Positions 8,096 to 16,185 of a DNA stretch of 33,497 nucleotides are shown one piece after another. The notes beneath the pieces are model-generated. The model was not told where the DNA came from. It saw only the letters and a list, made by a program, of their open reading frames with translations, and searched no databases. This DNA comes from Acidimicrobiaceae bacterium (GTDB lineage Bacteria; Actinomycetota; Acidimicrobiia; Acidimicrobiales; Aldehydirespiratoraceae). The translations under genes were made by a program, and so were the position numbers. Each line of letters begins with the position of its first letter. Positions within the stretch are counted from its first letter, which is position 1. Location: contig JABIQM010000177.1 of NCBI GenBank assembly GCA_018699415.1, positions 1-33,497 of the forward strand. The letters run 5' to 3'.

Positions 8096-8380
8096 TCAGC
8101 CGCCCCAACTCGGCGAATCGCCATGAACCCCACTCGAGTACACATCGGTACCGTCGGCGTTCATCACGAAGATCTCAAAGTCGGTGAAAACCTAGGTGCG
8201 GAAGGCGATGCGTCCGTCCCTGGTGCGCTCGTCTTCAGTACCCTCTTCGTCAACTTCGCCGCCCGTACCCTCATCCTTGCCGCTGGCACTGTCGAACGAG
8301 ATGCTGTCTCCCCACTCATTACCCCCGCCGCATCCGGCACCCATGACCACGCACGCCAACACTGCTATTCGCCACTTCAT
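8096..8380 (-). pseudogene. Small lipoprotein with TolB-like motif, interrupted by an in-frame amber codon
   Basis: ATG at 8380, signal peptide MKWRIAVLACVVMGAGC with lipobox Cys, then an acidic Gly/Glu/Asp linker (about 20-54). The frame reads DGRIAFRT and meets TAG at 8192-8194. Past the stop, in the same frame, it continues with FEIFVMNADGTDVY and GDSPSWGG before TGA at 8096. That continuation matches a TolB/WD-type blade (GRIAF…FEIYVMNADG…PSW), so the TAG looks like a recent nonsense mutation or base error rather than the true end. Without readthrough the product is 62 residues. The intact version would be 94, a single-blade lipoprotein of unknown role. Confidence 0.6.
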
Positions 8381-8769
8381 CCGCCGAGCCTGCCAAAGGA
8401 GCACCGAACGATCAGGCCTGCGTGAATAATCCGAGCATGGGGAAATTTCACTGGTGTCGGTCGATACTGATACCCAAAACCCCACACTGGGGCTTGACCA
8501 ATAGAGGCGCTCGCTGCGAGTTCACGTGTCGGGCAGTTGAGATGTCCGCCAATCGTTCCGCTCAAAAGTTCGCCCGATGGCAATCCGTGGTCGCCTCTCG
8601 CCAGCGTAAACCTCTGGACCGTGCGGCCCTGGATCACCTGCTCGAAGATCTGTGTGGGTCTCAGCGCGGCGGGTTGACCTCCGCGGGCATAAGCATCAGC
8701 GACCCTCACCGGGGCGAGCCCGTCAGCGGATGAGTTCCCGCTTGGGAAGAGGGTTGAGGTTCGAGAACC
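8381..8769. other. Gene-free interval between the broken lipoprotein and rplS
   Basis: About 390 bases. It holds the hairpins just after rplS (8735-8748 and 8755-8772) and the terminator at 8476-8495. Open frames on both strands here (for example 8709-8377, minus) have no recognisable domain. lepB and rnhB, frequent at this position, are not found. Confidence 0.5.
8476..8495 (-). terminator. Rho-independent-type terminator downstream of rplS
   Basis: Minus strand: AAGCCCCA, loop GTG, TGGGGTTTT, a 5-bp GC stem extended by one G·U and two A-U pairs, with a short T run. It closes the non-coding stretch after the rplS operon. Confidence 0.55.
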
Positions 8770-8772
8770 TCA
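8735..8772 (-). terminator. Two tandem hairpins at the rplS 3' end
   Basis: TGAGGTT/AACCTCA with a 4-base loop (8755-8772, starting at the rplS stop codon) and TTCCC/GGGAA with a 4-base loop (8735-8748). No long T-tract follows; a partial terminator or 3'-end stabiliser is likely. Confidence 0.5.
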
Positions 8773-9117
8773 GTTGAAGCGCTTTTCCTTGACCTTGGCA
8801 GCCTTACCGATGCGATCACGCAGATAGTAGAGCTTCGCACGGCGAACATCGCCGCGGGCTCCGACCTCGATCTTCTCAACGATTGGAGTGTGCAGCGGGA
8901 AGGTTCGCTCCACGCCAACGCCGAAGCTGAGCTTGCGAACGGTGAAGGTTTCACGCACGCCAGAACCCTGACGGCGGATGACAACACCCTCGAACAACTG
9001 GGTGCGCTCGCGGTTTCCCTCGATAACACGGACGTGCACCTTTAGTGCATCGCCGGGGCCAAAATCGGGGATGTCGTCCCGGAGGCTGAGGTTGTCGACA
9101 AGATCGGTGGGCTGCAT
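8770..9117 (-). CDS. rplS: 50S ribosomal protein L19
   Basis: 115 residues, typical for bL19. It starts [23 protein letters not shown] and contains the family signatures [45 protein letters not shown] and the basic C-terminal [23 protein letters not shown]19 lies at the 30S-50S interface. The ATG at 9117 agrees with family N-termini. A longer frame to 9252 exists but its extra 45 residues do not resemble L19. It follows trmD by about 100 bases and ends the rpsP–rplS operon, with hairpins starting at the stop codon. Confidence 0.97.
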   Translation of the reverse strand: MQPTDLVDNLSLRDDIPDFGPGDALKVHVRVIEGNRERTQLFEGVVIRRQGSGVRETFTVRKLSFGVGVERTFPLHTPIVEKIEVGARGDVRRAKLYYLRDRIGKAAKVKEKRFN

Positions 9118-9220
9118 CGCTGCGCTCCGTACGGATCGGGAGGTGAGACTCGTGGAATTGACTAGTCGGTTGACCAAGCCAGCGACCGAGTTTAGAGGCG
9201 CAATGCCCCGGTCCCACCCG

Positions 9221-9973
9221 CTAGAGGCCGAACTCCGCGAGCAACTTCTCATCGCTAGCCGTCAATCCACCACGAGCATCAATCAGGTCGGGCCGAATAC
9301 GGATGGTGCGAGCGAGCGCCTGAGCGTGCCGCCAGCGGTTCACTTTCCCGTGATCACCGGATCGCAACACGGCCGGTACCTCCCAGCCGCGGAACTCTGC
9401 AGGTCGGGTGTAGTGGGGATATTCGAGCAGGCCATCGCTGAACGACTCGTCCTCAATCGACGTGGAGTTGCCCAAGACGCCGGGTACCAGGCGACCGACA
9501 GCTTCAAGAATCACGAGCGCTCCGATCTCACCACCGGCAAGGACAACGTCACCAAGCGAAACCTCGCCGTCGACCAGATGTTCGCGCACCCGCTCGTCGA
9601 CACCCTCGTAGCGGCCACACAGCAGGGAGAACCCACCAGACTCCGCCAACTCGTGCGCCATCGCCTGATCGAAGCGTCGCCCAGCCGGCGACAGGTAGAG
9701 AAGGGGTCGAGGAGGATCGACAGCCTCAACGGCACTGAACAATGGCTCAGGCTTCATGACCATCCCGGCACCGCCACCGAACGGGGCATCATCGACGGTG
9801 CCATGCACATCGGTGGTGCTTGCCCGTAAGTCGTGGGCTCGCACATCGAGCAAACCCTCGCTACGACCGCGGCCTATGACCGACTCGTCAGCCACCCGAT
9901 CGATCATCTCCGGAAAGATCGTGAAAATATCGATCCGAAGCGAAGTGTCCGTCGAATCTCCCGCGTCAACCAT
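9221..9973 (-). CDS. trmD: tRNA (guanine37-N1)-methyltransferase TrmD
   Basis: About 250 residues. TrmD methylates G37 in tRNAs reading CNN codons, preventing +1 frameshifts. The SPOUT trefoil knot is evident: [23 protein letters not shown], and [21 protein letters not shown] with RLVPGVLGN following. The early DIFTIFPEM and [12 protein letters not shown] blocks match the family. The start is either the ATG at 9973 or the GTG at 9976, immediately after the rimM stop, so translation is probably coupled. It lies in the canonical rpsP–khpA–rimM–trmD–rplS operon. Confidence 0.97.
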   Translation of the reverse strand: MVDAGDSTDTSLRIDIFTIFPEMIDRVADESVIGRGRSEGLLDVRAHDLRASTTDVHGTVDDAPFGGGAGMVMKPEPLFSAVEAVDPPRPLLYLSPAGRRFDQAMAHELAESGGFSLLCGRYEGVDERVREHLVDGEVSLGDVVLAGGEIGALVILEAVGRLVPGVLGNSTSIEDESFSDGLLEYPHYTRPAEFRGWEVPAVLRSGDHGKVNRWRHAQALARTIRIRPDLIDARGGLTASDEKLLAEFGL

Positions 9974-9976
9974 CAC

Positions 9977-10447
9977 TCATCGACCGTTGTCCAAATCGAA
10001 AAGTCCATCGGGCACATCGACTCGGATCTCGACGCCTGGCTCGTACGACACGATGAACTGCACAGGTACAAGGTGGCCGGTGTCGAGTTCGAGAATGTCA
10101 GACGCAGGATTCTCAAGGACTCGGGCGACTCGGCCACGCGATTCTTCACCTTGATCGATCACCATCGCATCAAACAGTTCGTGGATCCAAAGCTCATCAG
10201 GATCGTCGATCGGTTCGGCCGACAGGACCGTGTTGCGAAGGGCCTCGGATTGGTCTCGGAAGTTCACGCCCTCGAACTTCACGATGAAGCCGTTCTTGTG
10301 CGGACGTGCCGAAATAACGGTCATCGGACCGCTCGGCGTCGACAAAACTGACCCGCGATCGAGCCGTTCCGTTCGGTTAGATGTGAGCACGACATTCACA
10401 TCGCCACCCACACCGTGCGGGCTGGTGATACGGCCGATTTCGAGCAT
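9977..10447 (-). CDS. rimM: Ribosome maturation factor RimM
   Basis: 156 residues from the ATG at 10447 (MLEIGRITSPHGVGGDVNV). It has the RimM N-terminal beta-barrel (GRI..PHGV.G, later FIVKFEGVNFRDQSEALR) and a C-terminal PRC-barrel (ELFDAMVID, GRVARVLENPASDILELD, LVPVQFIVSYEPGVEIRVDVPDGLF). RimM binds S19 and matures the 30S head. The frame stays open upstream to 10564 but overlaps khpA and lacks family similarity, so it is excluded. The stop is adjacent to the trmD start. Confidence 0.96.
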   Translation of the reverse strand: MLEIGRITSPHGVGGDVNVVLTSNRTERLDRGSVLSTPSGPMTVISARPHKNGFIVKFEGVNFRDQSEALRNTVLSAEPIDDPDELWIHELFDAMVIDQGEESRGRVARVLENPASDILELDTGHLVPVQFIVSYEPGVEIRVDVPDGLFDLDNGR

Positions 10448-10472
10448 CGAAGCGCTCACTGACGCAGAAGCG

Positions 10473-10721
10473 TCAGTCGACGAACTCAACCTCAATGGTC
10501 GATAGATCGTCGTCGACACCAGCGGCACGCACGACGGTGCGAATCGCACCAGCCACACGACCACGCTTGCCGATCACACGACCCATGTCGCCATCACCAA
10601 CGGTGACATCAAGACGCAGGGTGCCGGCGTTGTCACTGCTCGAGACAGACACAGCGTCGGCGTCATCGACGATTTGCTTGATGATGAACTCACAAACCGC
10701 GGCCGCAGCGTCAGCGCTCAT
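10473..10721 (-). CDS. khpA: KH-domain RNA-binding protein KhpA
   Basis: 82 residues with a single type II KH fold. The GxxG loop is in [22 protein letters not shown], and [13 protein letters not shown] precedes it. KhpA, often with KhpB/Jag, binds RNA and influences cell division and length. The ATG at 10721 overlaps the rpsP stop as ATGA, showing coupling, and the order rpsP–khpA–rimM is conserved in Gram-positives. Confidence 0.94.
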   Translation of the reverse strand: MSADAAAAVCEFIIKQIVDDADAVSVSSSDNAGTLRLDVTVGDGDMGRVIGKRGRVAGAIRTVVRAAGVDDDLSTIEVEFVD

Positions 10722-11107
10722 TCGTCGCCCTCCGCGTCAGCAGCGGCTTCTTCGGCGGGCGCAGCGGCAGCCTCGGCGGCTTCGACGTCCTTCTCAAGCT
10801 GCTTCTTGCTCTTGCGAACGACACTTTCTGGTACTGCTGCATCAACGGCTTCGCCGGTGTGCTCAGTCCATGCACCAGAAATCTTCAGGAGCTTCTCAAC
10901 ACGCTCAGTCGGCTGGGCGCCATGGCCAAGCCAGTGAACGGCGCGCTCGTTGTCGATCTTGATGATCGACGGATCCTGGCGTGGCTCGTACGTGCCGATG
11001 ATTTCGATGAAACGCCCATTGCGCGGGGAACGCGAGTCGGCGGCAACAACGCGATAGGTGGGCTGCTTCTTCTTGCCCATCCGCATGAGGCGGAGCTTGA
11101 CTGCCAT
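10718..11107 (-). CDS. rpsP: 30S ribosomal protein S16
   Basis: 129 residues. The first 80 are canonical bS16 ([53 protein letters not shown]). The rest is a charged, Ala/Glu-rich tail ([19 protein letters not shown]…), a common actinobacterial extension that is probably disordered. It is the first gene of the rpsP–khpA–rimM–trmD–rplS operon. AAGAAAG about 10 bases upstream is the likely ribosome site. Its promoter must lie in the long leader region upstream. Confidence 0.96.
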   Translation of the reverse strand: MAVKLRLMRMGKKKQPTYRVVAADSRSPRNGRFIEIIGTYEPRQDPSIIKIDNERAVHWLGHGAQPTERVEKLLKISGAWTEHTGEAVDAAVPESVVRKSKKQLEKDVEAAEAAAAPAEEAAADAEGDE

Positions 11108-11323
11108 TTTCGTGTGGTCTTTCTTCGGAGATGATATGCGCGGCGAAACGAGGCCGAGCGACCGGCTAATTCAATCTGGGTAGCGGGCCTGTTCCAACCT
11201 TCGACGTTAATTCACTGAAAGGAAGGCCCTCGAGCGCTGGAACCGCACCGGGCCGCGTTGAAAATGTTGGCGTCCACTATGCCCGTCAGCGGTGTGAAGT
11301 TTTGCTGCCCCTTGCCGTCGATA

Positions 11324-11359
11324 CGTTCGTGCTACGACTCGCTCGTATGAACACGAACG
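11324..11359. repeat. Long imperfect inverted repeat in the rpsP–cspA gap
   Basis: Outer arms CGTTCGTG and CACGAACG (8 bp) enclose inner arms TACGA and TCGTA (5 bp) around a CTCGC loop. No gene or terminator explains it; it could be a small RNA, leader structure or operator. Confidence 0.45.
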
Positions 11360-11511
11360 CAGCACAGTCGCCATTTCGATCGGGTAACACCACGCCTGTT
11401 CTGGCATCTGGGGAGTATCCGTCAGCCGGTCAACGCACTGACTCGGCAAATGAGTCTTCGCTCTTCCCCTGCCGAGCAGTGAAGCACGTAGGTGGGAAAA
11501 GTTCACCTGAA

Positions 11512-11548
11512 AACGGCAATCGCCGCCGACCCAGAAGGCCGGCGGCGA
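11512..11548 (-). terminator. Intrinsic terminator of cspA
   Basis: On the minus strand TCGCCGCCG pairs with CGGCGGCGA (9 bp) across an 11-base loop, followed by TTGCCGTTTTC. It starts 17 bases after the cspA stop. Confidence 0.75.
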
Positions 11549-11564
11549 TCACAAGAGAGTTAGA

Positions 11565-11762
11565 TCAGACCGCGCGGACGTTCTGAGCTTCCTCGCCTTT
11601 ACGGCCAGGAGCGACGTCGAATTCGACGAGCTGACCCTCTTCGAGCGACTTGTAACCGTCGCCAGCGATGTTAGAGAAGTGAACGAACACGTCGTCACCG
11701 CCGTCTCGAGAAATAAAGCCGAAGCCCTTTTCGTTGTTGAAGAACTTCACTGTTCCTTGCAT
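11565..11762 (-). CDS. cspA: Cold-shock domain protein (CspA family)
   Basis: 65 residues, one OB-fold. RNP1 is KGFGFIS and RNP2 [25 protein letters not shown] is the standard N-terminus. It binds single-stranded RNA and melts structures at low temperature or serves as a general RNA chaperone. It is monocistronic: an intrinsic terminator follows, and about 110 bases separate it from ffh. That leader is richer in A/T than the surroundings, as in other csp genes, but I see no defined cold box. Confidence 0.96.
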   Translation of the reverse strand: MQGTVKFFNNEKGFGFISRDGGDDVFVHFSNIAGDGYKSLEEGQLVEFDVAPGRKGEEAQNVRAV

Positions 11763-11871
11763 AAAACCACTTTCGCTTCGATCAGACGTTGTGTCAGACC
11801 TGCATCAGATCGTAAGGGCTTTTGACAAGAAACCGCTTTTCTCGGACAGATCGTCAAGAAAGTCAATTCGG

Positions 11872-13332
11872 CTAGTTGCCGCCGAAGAGACCCTCGCCGT
11901 CCTCAAGTCCGGGAAGGCTGAGTGGCATCTTTGAGACTTTGGCCGGGCCCTTTTCGGTGACGCGACCGCCACCTTGCTTGTGCCGGCCGCCCTTCTTTGT
12001 CTTCTTGCCCTTTGCCTTCTGGCGCTGTTTCGGGTTCATCTTCTTGGTGCCGAAACCGGCGAACTGCTTCATCATCTTCCGCATTTGTGAGAACTGTTCG
12101 ATGAGTTGCTTCACATCGGCAGGCGACTGCCCGCATCCGATGGCGATGCGCTGACGGCGTGACCCGTCGATGACTTCGGGGTTCACACGTTCGGCTGGCG
12201 TCATCGAATGGATGATGCCTTCGATGCGATTGATCTGCCGATCGTCGATCTCAACGTCGCGGGCTTCCTTCGGCATACCCGGCATCATCCCCATGAGGTT
12301 GCCGAGGGGACCCATCTTCTTGATCTGCTGCATCTGCCCGAGGAAGTCCTCCAGTGTGAAGGTGCCCTCCATGAGGCGGGCGGCAGTCTCTTCTGCCTCT
12401 TCCTTATCGAAGACTTCTTCGGCCTTTTCGATGAGCGATTCCACGTCGCCCATACCCAGGATGCGGCTAGCAAGCCGTTCCGGATGAAATATTTCGAACT
12501 CGTCGAGCTTCTCGCCGATAGAGGCGAAGGCGATTGGCTTACCAACAACTTCCTTGACCGACAATGCCGCACCACCGCGAGCATCGCCGTCGAGCTTGGT
12601 CAGGATCACACCGTCGAGCTCGAGCGTTTCGTTGAACGACTGAGCTGTTGTGACCGCGTCCTGGCCGGTCATCGCGTCGATGACAAGGAAGGTGTAATCG
12701 GGGCTGACAGCGTCTGAGATCTGACGGATCTCTTCCATCAGTTCCGCGTCGACAGCGAGACGACCTGCGGTGTCGACGATCACAACATCGCGGCCTGTGC
12801 GGTTGGCTTCAAGGATCGCTTTCTTGGCAACATCGACCGGATCGGTTGCTTCAGAAAAGACCGACACCCCGACTTGTTCGCCGAGTGTGCGAAGTTGCTC
12901 CACGGCGGCCGGACGCTGAAGGTCGGCGCCGACGAGCAACGGATTGCGGCCTTGCTTCTTGAACCAGGCGGCGAGCTTGCCAGTGTTGGTGGTCTTGCCT
13001 GCACCCTGCAGGCCGGCCATCAGTACGACTGTCGGCGGCTTCGAGGCGTAGCTGATCTTCATTGCCTCGCCACCGAGACTTGCCGTCAGCTCCTCGAGGA
13101 CGATCTTGATGACCTGTTGCGCTGGGTTGAGGGCGCCGCTCAGTTCCTCGCCAACAGACCTCTCACGAATCCGAGCAACGATGCTCTTGACCACATCAAG
13201 ATTGACGTCGGCCTCAAGCAGGGCGAGACGAATCTCGCGCATCGTCTCATCGACGTCAGCCTCGGTGAGCTTTCCACGGCCTCGGATCCGGCCAAAAATG
13301 CCGTCGAAGCGATCAGTAAGAGTGTCGAACAT
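11872..13332 (-). CDS. ffh: Signal recognition particle protein Ffh (SRP54)
   Basis: 486 residues. The N domain (1-85) is followed by the G domain with GLQGAGKTTNTGKLA (G1), DTAGRLAVD (G3), TKLDGDARGGAALS (G4) and FASIGEKLDEF. The C-terminal methionine-rich M domain (LGNLMGMMPGMP, QFSQMRKMMKQF) binds signal peptides and the SRP RNA. The tail is very basic (KQRQKAKGKKTKKGGRHKQGGG). In the RNA-binding loop the usual G-S-G appears as GCGQSPADV, a mild deviation. It works with FtsY to target membrane proteins co-translationally. The SRP RNA gene itself was not seen in the window. Confidence 0.97.
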   Translation of the reverse strand: MFDTLTDRFDGIFGRIRGRGKLTEADVDETMREIRLALLEADVNLDVVKSIVARIRERSVGEELSGALNPAQQVIKIVLEELTASLGGEAMKISYASKPPTVVLMAGLQGAGKTTNTGKLAAWFKKQGRNPLLVGADLQRPAAVEQLRTLGEQVGVSVFSEATDPVDVAKKAILEANRTGRDVVIVDTAGRLAVDAELMEEIRQISDAVSPDYTFLVIDAMTGQDAVTTAQSFNETLELDGVILTKLDGDARGGAALSVKEVVGKPIAFASIGEKLDEFEIFHPERLASRILGMGDVESLIEKAEEVFDKEEAEETAARLMEGTFTLEDFLGQMQQIKKMGPLGNLMGMMPGMPKEARDVEIDDRQINRIEGIIHSMTPAERVNPEVIDGSRRQRIAIGCGQSPADVKQLIEQFSQMRKMMKQFAGFGTKKMNPKQRQKAKGKKTKKGGRHKQGGGRVTEKGPAKVSKMPLSLPGLEDGEGLFGGN

Positions 13333-13400
13333 GCGGGGACGAGACTAGCGCCCGACAACCTTCACCCGAACAGCGCGTCCGTGAACGTCGACCAGGCCGT

Positions 13401-13406
13401 TATTGT
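13401..13406 (+). promoter_or_regulatory. -10 element for the 13414 gene
   Basis: TATTGT with 7 bases to the GTG at 13414, suggesting a nearly leaderless message and supporting that start. Confidence 0.4.
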
Positions 13407-13413
13407 CGACTGT

Positions 13414-13872
13414 GTGAACTTCTCCCTGAGCCAATGGCTCATCGTCATCGTTCTCGCGGCTGGGTTCATCGGCTCCGCACTATGGCTCTCCTCGACTGGC
13501 TCCGGCGAGATCGCCAGCACAGACGTGGTGACAGAGGTCGATGAGGATGCCGTGTGCGCCGTGCTCGGACAGGTCTCAGCCTGGGGCAGCATTCTCGATG
13601 GGTCTGCCGACGGCGATGATCCTGGCGACGTTGCCAACCTGCGTGCGGCGTTAGCGGACGCACGCCACCTAACCCCGGTCGATCTCTCCATTGATCTCGC
13701 TCGGCTGCTCGACCTCGCAATGCTTACCGACTTGGCCCTCGCAGATGACGTCACCCTCACCGAAGCGCTCGCCGCTGGCTCATCACAAACGGACCCTGAA
13801 CGAGTCGCGGAAGCTGTAGGTCGGGTCAACGACGCAATCGTCGAGTGCGGCCATGCTCCTGTGACGCGCTAA
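13414..13872 (+). CDS. Membrane-anchored hypothetical protein
   Basis: 152 residues from the GTG at 13414. An N-terminal transmembrane helix (QWLIVIVLAAGFIGSALWL) is followed by an extracytoplasmic, acidic, largely helical domain (DEDAVCAVLGQVSAWGSIL…LARLLDLAMLTDLAL…AVGRVNDAIVECGHAP) with two Cys that could pair. I do not recognise the family. It is on the opposite strand, between ffh (divergent) and ftsY (convergent, stops 3 bases apart), so it is not part of an SRP operon. The frame stays open far upstream inside ffh, but that part is antisense and not credible. A second GTG start is at 13381. Confidence 0.7.
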   Translation: MNFSLSQWLIVIVLAAGFIGSALWLSSTGSGEIASTDVVTEVDEDAVCAVLGQVSAWGSILDGSADGDDPGDVANLRAALADARHLTPVDLSIDLARLLDLAMLTDLALADDVTLTEALAAGSSQTDPERVAEAVGRVNDAIVECGHAPVTR

Positions 13873-13875
13873 CAG

Positions 13876-14976
13876 CTACTCAAATAGTGCCTCGACGAAT
13901 TCGCGCTCGTCGAACTCGACCAGGTCGTTGATTCCTTCACCCAGACCCACGAGCTTCACCGGCAGTCCAAGCTCAGAATGGATAGCGATGACGATGCCAC
14001 CCTTGGCGGAGCCATCAAGTTTGGTAAGCACAACGCCGGTGACGTCGACGGCGTCGGCGAACTGTTTGGCCTGACTCATGCCGTTCTGGCCGGTGGTGGC
14101 GTCAACGACAAGCAACGTCTCGGTGACGGTCCCAGCGCCCTTTTCGGCCACACGCCGAACCTTGGATAACTCCTCCATGAGGTTCATCTTGGTCTGGAGC
14201 CGACCGGCGGTATCGGCGAGGACGAGGTCCGCGTTGCGAGCATTGGCCGACTCCACCGCGTCGAACACGACCGATGACGGGTCGGCACCCTTGGCGCCGC
14301 GCACTATGTGAACGTCGCTGCGCTCGGCCCACATGGTGAGCTGTTCGGCCGCAGCAGCACGGAACGTGTCGCCAGCGGCGAGTACAAGTGACTTACCCGC
14401 AGCGGTTTCGCGCGACGCGAGCTTGCCGATCGTTGTGGTCTTGCCAACGCCGTTAACCCCAACGAAGAGCCACACGGCGGGGCCCGGTTCGCCCCCTGCC
14501 GCAATGACATCGGTAGAGAGGGAGCGATCGAATCCGGAGAGCCGGTCGACGAGTTGATCCTTCACCAAGCCGACGAGATTCTCCGATTCGGTGACGTCGC
14601 CGGCCTCGGCCTCTGCCTTTACCGCTTCCATGATCTCTGTCGAGGTGGCCACGCCGATGTCAGCCCGAATCAAGGCTTCCTCCAGCGACTCCCATGTGTC
14701 GGTGTTGATACCACCCGAGAACACGCCACCCAGAAACCCCGAAAGAGACGAGCGAGCGGTGGTCAGCCGGTCCCGGAAGGTCGGCCGCTGGGAAGGATCT
14801 TCGATTTCACGGACTTCAGTCGGCGCCGACATCTCGACATCGGCAACGTCGACGACCTCTGGAGTCTTGGCGTCTCCGTCGATGATGAGTTCCGCATTGC
14901 GGTCCCGACGAAGAACAACGAACGAAGCGCTAATGATGACGAACGCAGCAATGGCAATAATGATTGCGAACAACAT
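13876..14976 (-). CDS. ftsY: Signal recognition particle receptor FtsY
   Basis: 366 residues. Unusually for many FtsY proteins it begins with a real transmembrane helix (MLFAIIIAIAAFVIISASFVV), as in many actinobacteria. A short acidic A-region follows, then the N domain (RDRLTTARSSLSGFLGGVFSG) and the G domain with VGVNGVGKTTTIGKLA, AGDTFRAAAAEQL, DTAGRLQTKMNLMEEL and TKLDGSAKGG. It docks Ffh-ribosome complexes at the membrane. The smc gene, often directly upstream in actinobacteria, is not here; a decayed region lies upstream instead. Confidence 0.97.
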   Translation of the reverse strand: MLFAIIIAIAAFVIISASFVVLRRDRNAELIIDGDAKTPEVVDVADVEMSAPTEVREIEDPSQRPTFRDRLTTARSSLSGFLGGVFSGGINTDTWESLEEALIRADIGVATSTEIMEAVKAEAEAGDVTESENLVGLVKDQLVDRLSGFDRSLSTDVIAAGGEPGPAVWLFVGVNGVGKTTTIGKLASRETAAGKSLVLAAGDTFRAAAAEQLTMWAERSDVHIVRGAKGADPSSVVFDAVESANARNADLVLADTAGRLQTKMNLMEELSKVRRVAEKGAGTVTETLLVVDATTGQNGMSQAKQFADAVDVTGVVLTKLDGSAKGGIVIAIHSELGLPVKLVGLGEGINDLVEFDEREFVEALFE

Positions 14977-15446
14977 GAGCGGCGCATCTTATCGGCGGCT
15001 CGCTGGCCCACGCCGGCCGCAGCCTCGAGAAGGATGTGTGCCTGTGACCGGAGCAGGTCACCGACAGTGAATTCAAGCGGGGTTCCGTCAGGCTGCACCG
15101 GAACGCAGTGTTCTGTCAGGTTGAGGTTGTACATCGGCACCACATCTCAGTCATGCACCGGCACCGCTCGTCGGATTAACCCACCGAGGTCTGCGCCCGA
15201 GACAAGGGTCCCTAACTCCGACTCCCAGTCACCGTCGAGGCGGGATCGCCCGTGGGTGTCCGCCAACATGGTCTCGTGACGCAGGCACAGCGATACACCC
15301 CAGCACACGGCCAGTCGCTCTAACAGACGACGAGCCTCATACTCTGTTGTGGGCGAGGCGAGCAAGAGACGCCGTACGCCGCGGCAGGACCAAGGCCACG
15401 GCACGGCAACTGGGATCCGGTGCGCGGCTACCAGTTCATGAACCAC
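14977..15446 (-). other. Decayed stretch upstream of ftsY with gene-like remnants
   Basis: Two minus-strand stretches look formerly coding. 15446-15147 reads RLLLASPTTEYEARRLLERL and later ADLGGLIRRAVPVHD, which I do not recognise. The frame from the ATG near 15131 reads MYNLNLTEHCVPVQPDGTP then LEFTVGDLLRSQA, resembling the N-terminus of an AMP-binding acyl-CoA synthetase, but it degenerates after about 35 residues. Neither is a credible intact gene. The first overlaps the crotonase remnant on the other strand. Confidence 0.35.
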
Positions 15447-15902
15447 AACGTTCGTCGCTTCATGTCATTGTGGGACTGCCCGAAACCGGTAATTGCCAAG
15501 ATCGCCGGTTGGGCTGTGGGCGGCGCCACCGATCTCGCGATGTGCGCCAACCTCCCTTTCATGGCCGACGATGCCCACATCGGTTACGCCTCGACGGATC
15601 GGATTGGTGAGTGAGGTCCATCCGGCAACGGATCTCTCGGCTGCGACCGAAGCCGAGGCTCGTCGCCTCGCCACCATTCCCGCCAACCAACTCGCGCTCA
15701 ACAAACTGCTCATCAATCATGCCTACGAGAACATGGGACTACGCACCATCCAGATGCTTGACACCTTCTTCGATGGCTTGGCCCGTCACCCCGAACAAGC
15801 CGTGCGCTGGATCGAGGAGATCACCGAGAACGGTCTGAGCGAGCTGATCGCGGACCGCGACCGACCCTGGAAAACCACGGGCAATCACCCTGTTGACGAT
15901 TC
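15405..15902 (+). pseudogene. Enoyl-CoA hydratase/isomerase (crotonase) family, deleted and frameshifted
   Basis: Frame 1 reads NWDPVRGYQFMNHNVRRF, SLWDCPKPVIAKIAGWAVGG and MADDAHIGYASTD before a TGA at 15612-15614; this is the crotonase CoA-binding/oxyanion region (AGWAVGGATDLAMCAN). A second frame resumes at about 15596 as RIGLVSEVHP, then ATEAEARRLATIPANQLALN and the C-terminal helices. The roughly 40 residues that normally join these blocks are missing and the reading frame changes at the junction. The N-terminal third, with the first oxyanion Gly motif, is also absent. It is a non-functional relic, perhaps of the same acyl-CoA degradation set as the flavoprotein next door. Confidence 0.8.
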
Positions 15903-16185
15903 TGAGTTACGGATCCTTCACCAGATTCTCTCCCACGCGCCCACACACCGCTCTCAGGTGTGCGAAGTCCGGTCGGCATCGTGCTGCATGCCATCCACGG
16001 CTTCGGGAAGCTCTGCTTCCTGCTTCTGAGCGAACTCTTTCCCACTGTGCTGTGGCCGTGATGCCATGTTCGAGCCTGATACCTCCACCGTATTGAGGTC
16101 GCTGTGTCTCCGGCTCGACTAGCTCCAGCGTGTCACAGGCCATTGTTAATGGAACGCGGGTTTGCCCCCTCGTCGCTGCTACGAA
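15903..16185. other. Gene-free interval after the crotonase relic
   Basis: About 280 bases. Short frames on both strands lack domain features. Nothing recognisable. Confidence 0.4.

Larger units (their letters stand above)
11108..11564. other. Gene-free interval between rpsP and cspA, with strong secondary structure
   Basis: About 450 bases without a convincing protein gene. It should hold the rpsP promoter and leader. It contains the cspA terminator (11512-11548) and a large hairpin (11324-11359). I looked for the SRP RNA core motif and tRNA-like arms and did not find them. Confidence 0.5.

Noticed and set aside
8377-8733. Overlapping frames of about 100 residues on both strands after rplS
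   Set aside because: No recognisable domain, no ribosome site, and terminator-like hairpins lie within the interval.
9118-9252. N-terminal extension of rplS
   Set aside because: The 45 extra residues do not resemble L19, while the ATG at 9117 matches the family start.
11108-11564. SRP RNA or tRNA gene near ffh/rpsP
   Set aside because: The conserved SRP RNA tetraloop/GGAAG-type core and tRNA arms were not found by eye; no RNA gene can be supported.
12874-13413. Long upstream extension of the 13414 plus-strand gene
   Set aside because: It is antisense to ffh and has no protein-like features; a -10 hexamer sits right before the GTG at 13414.
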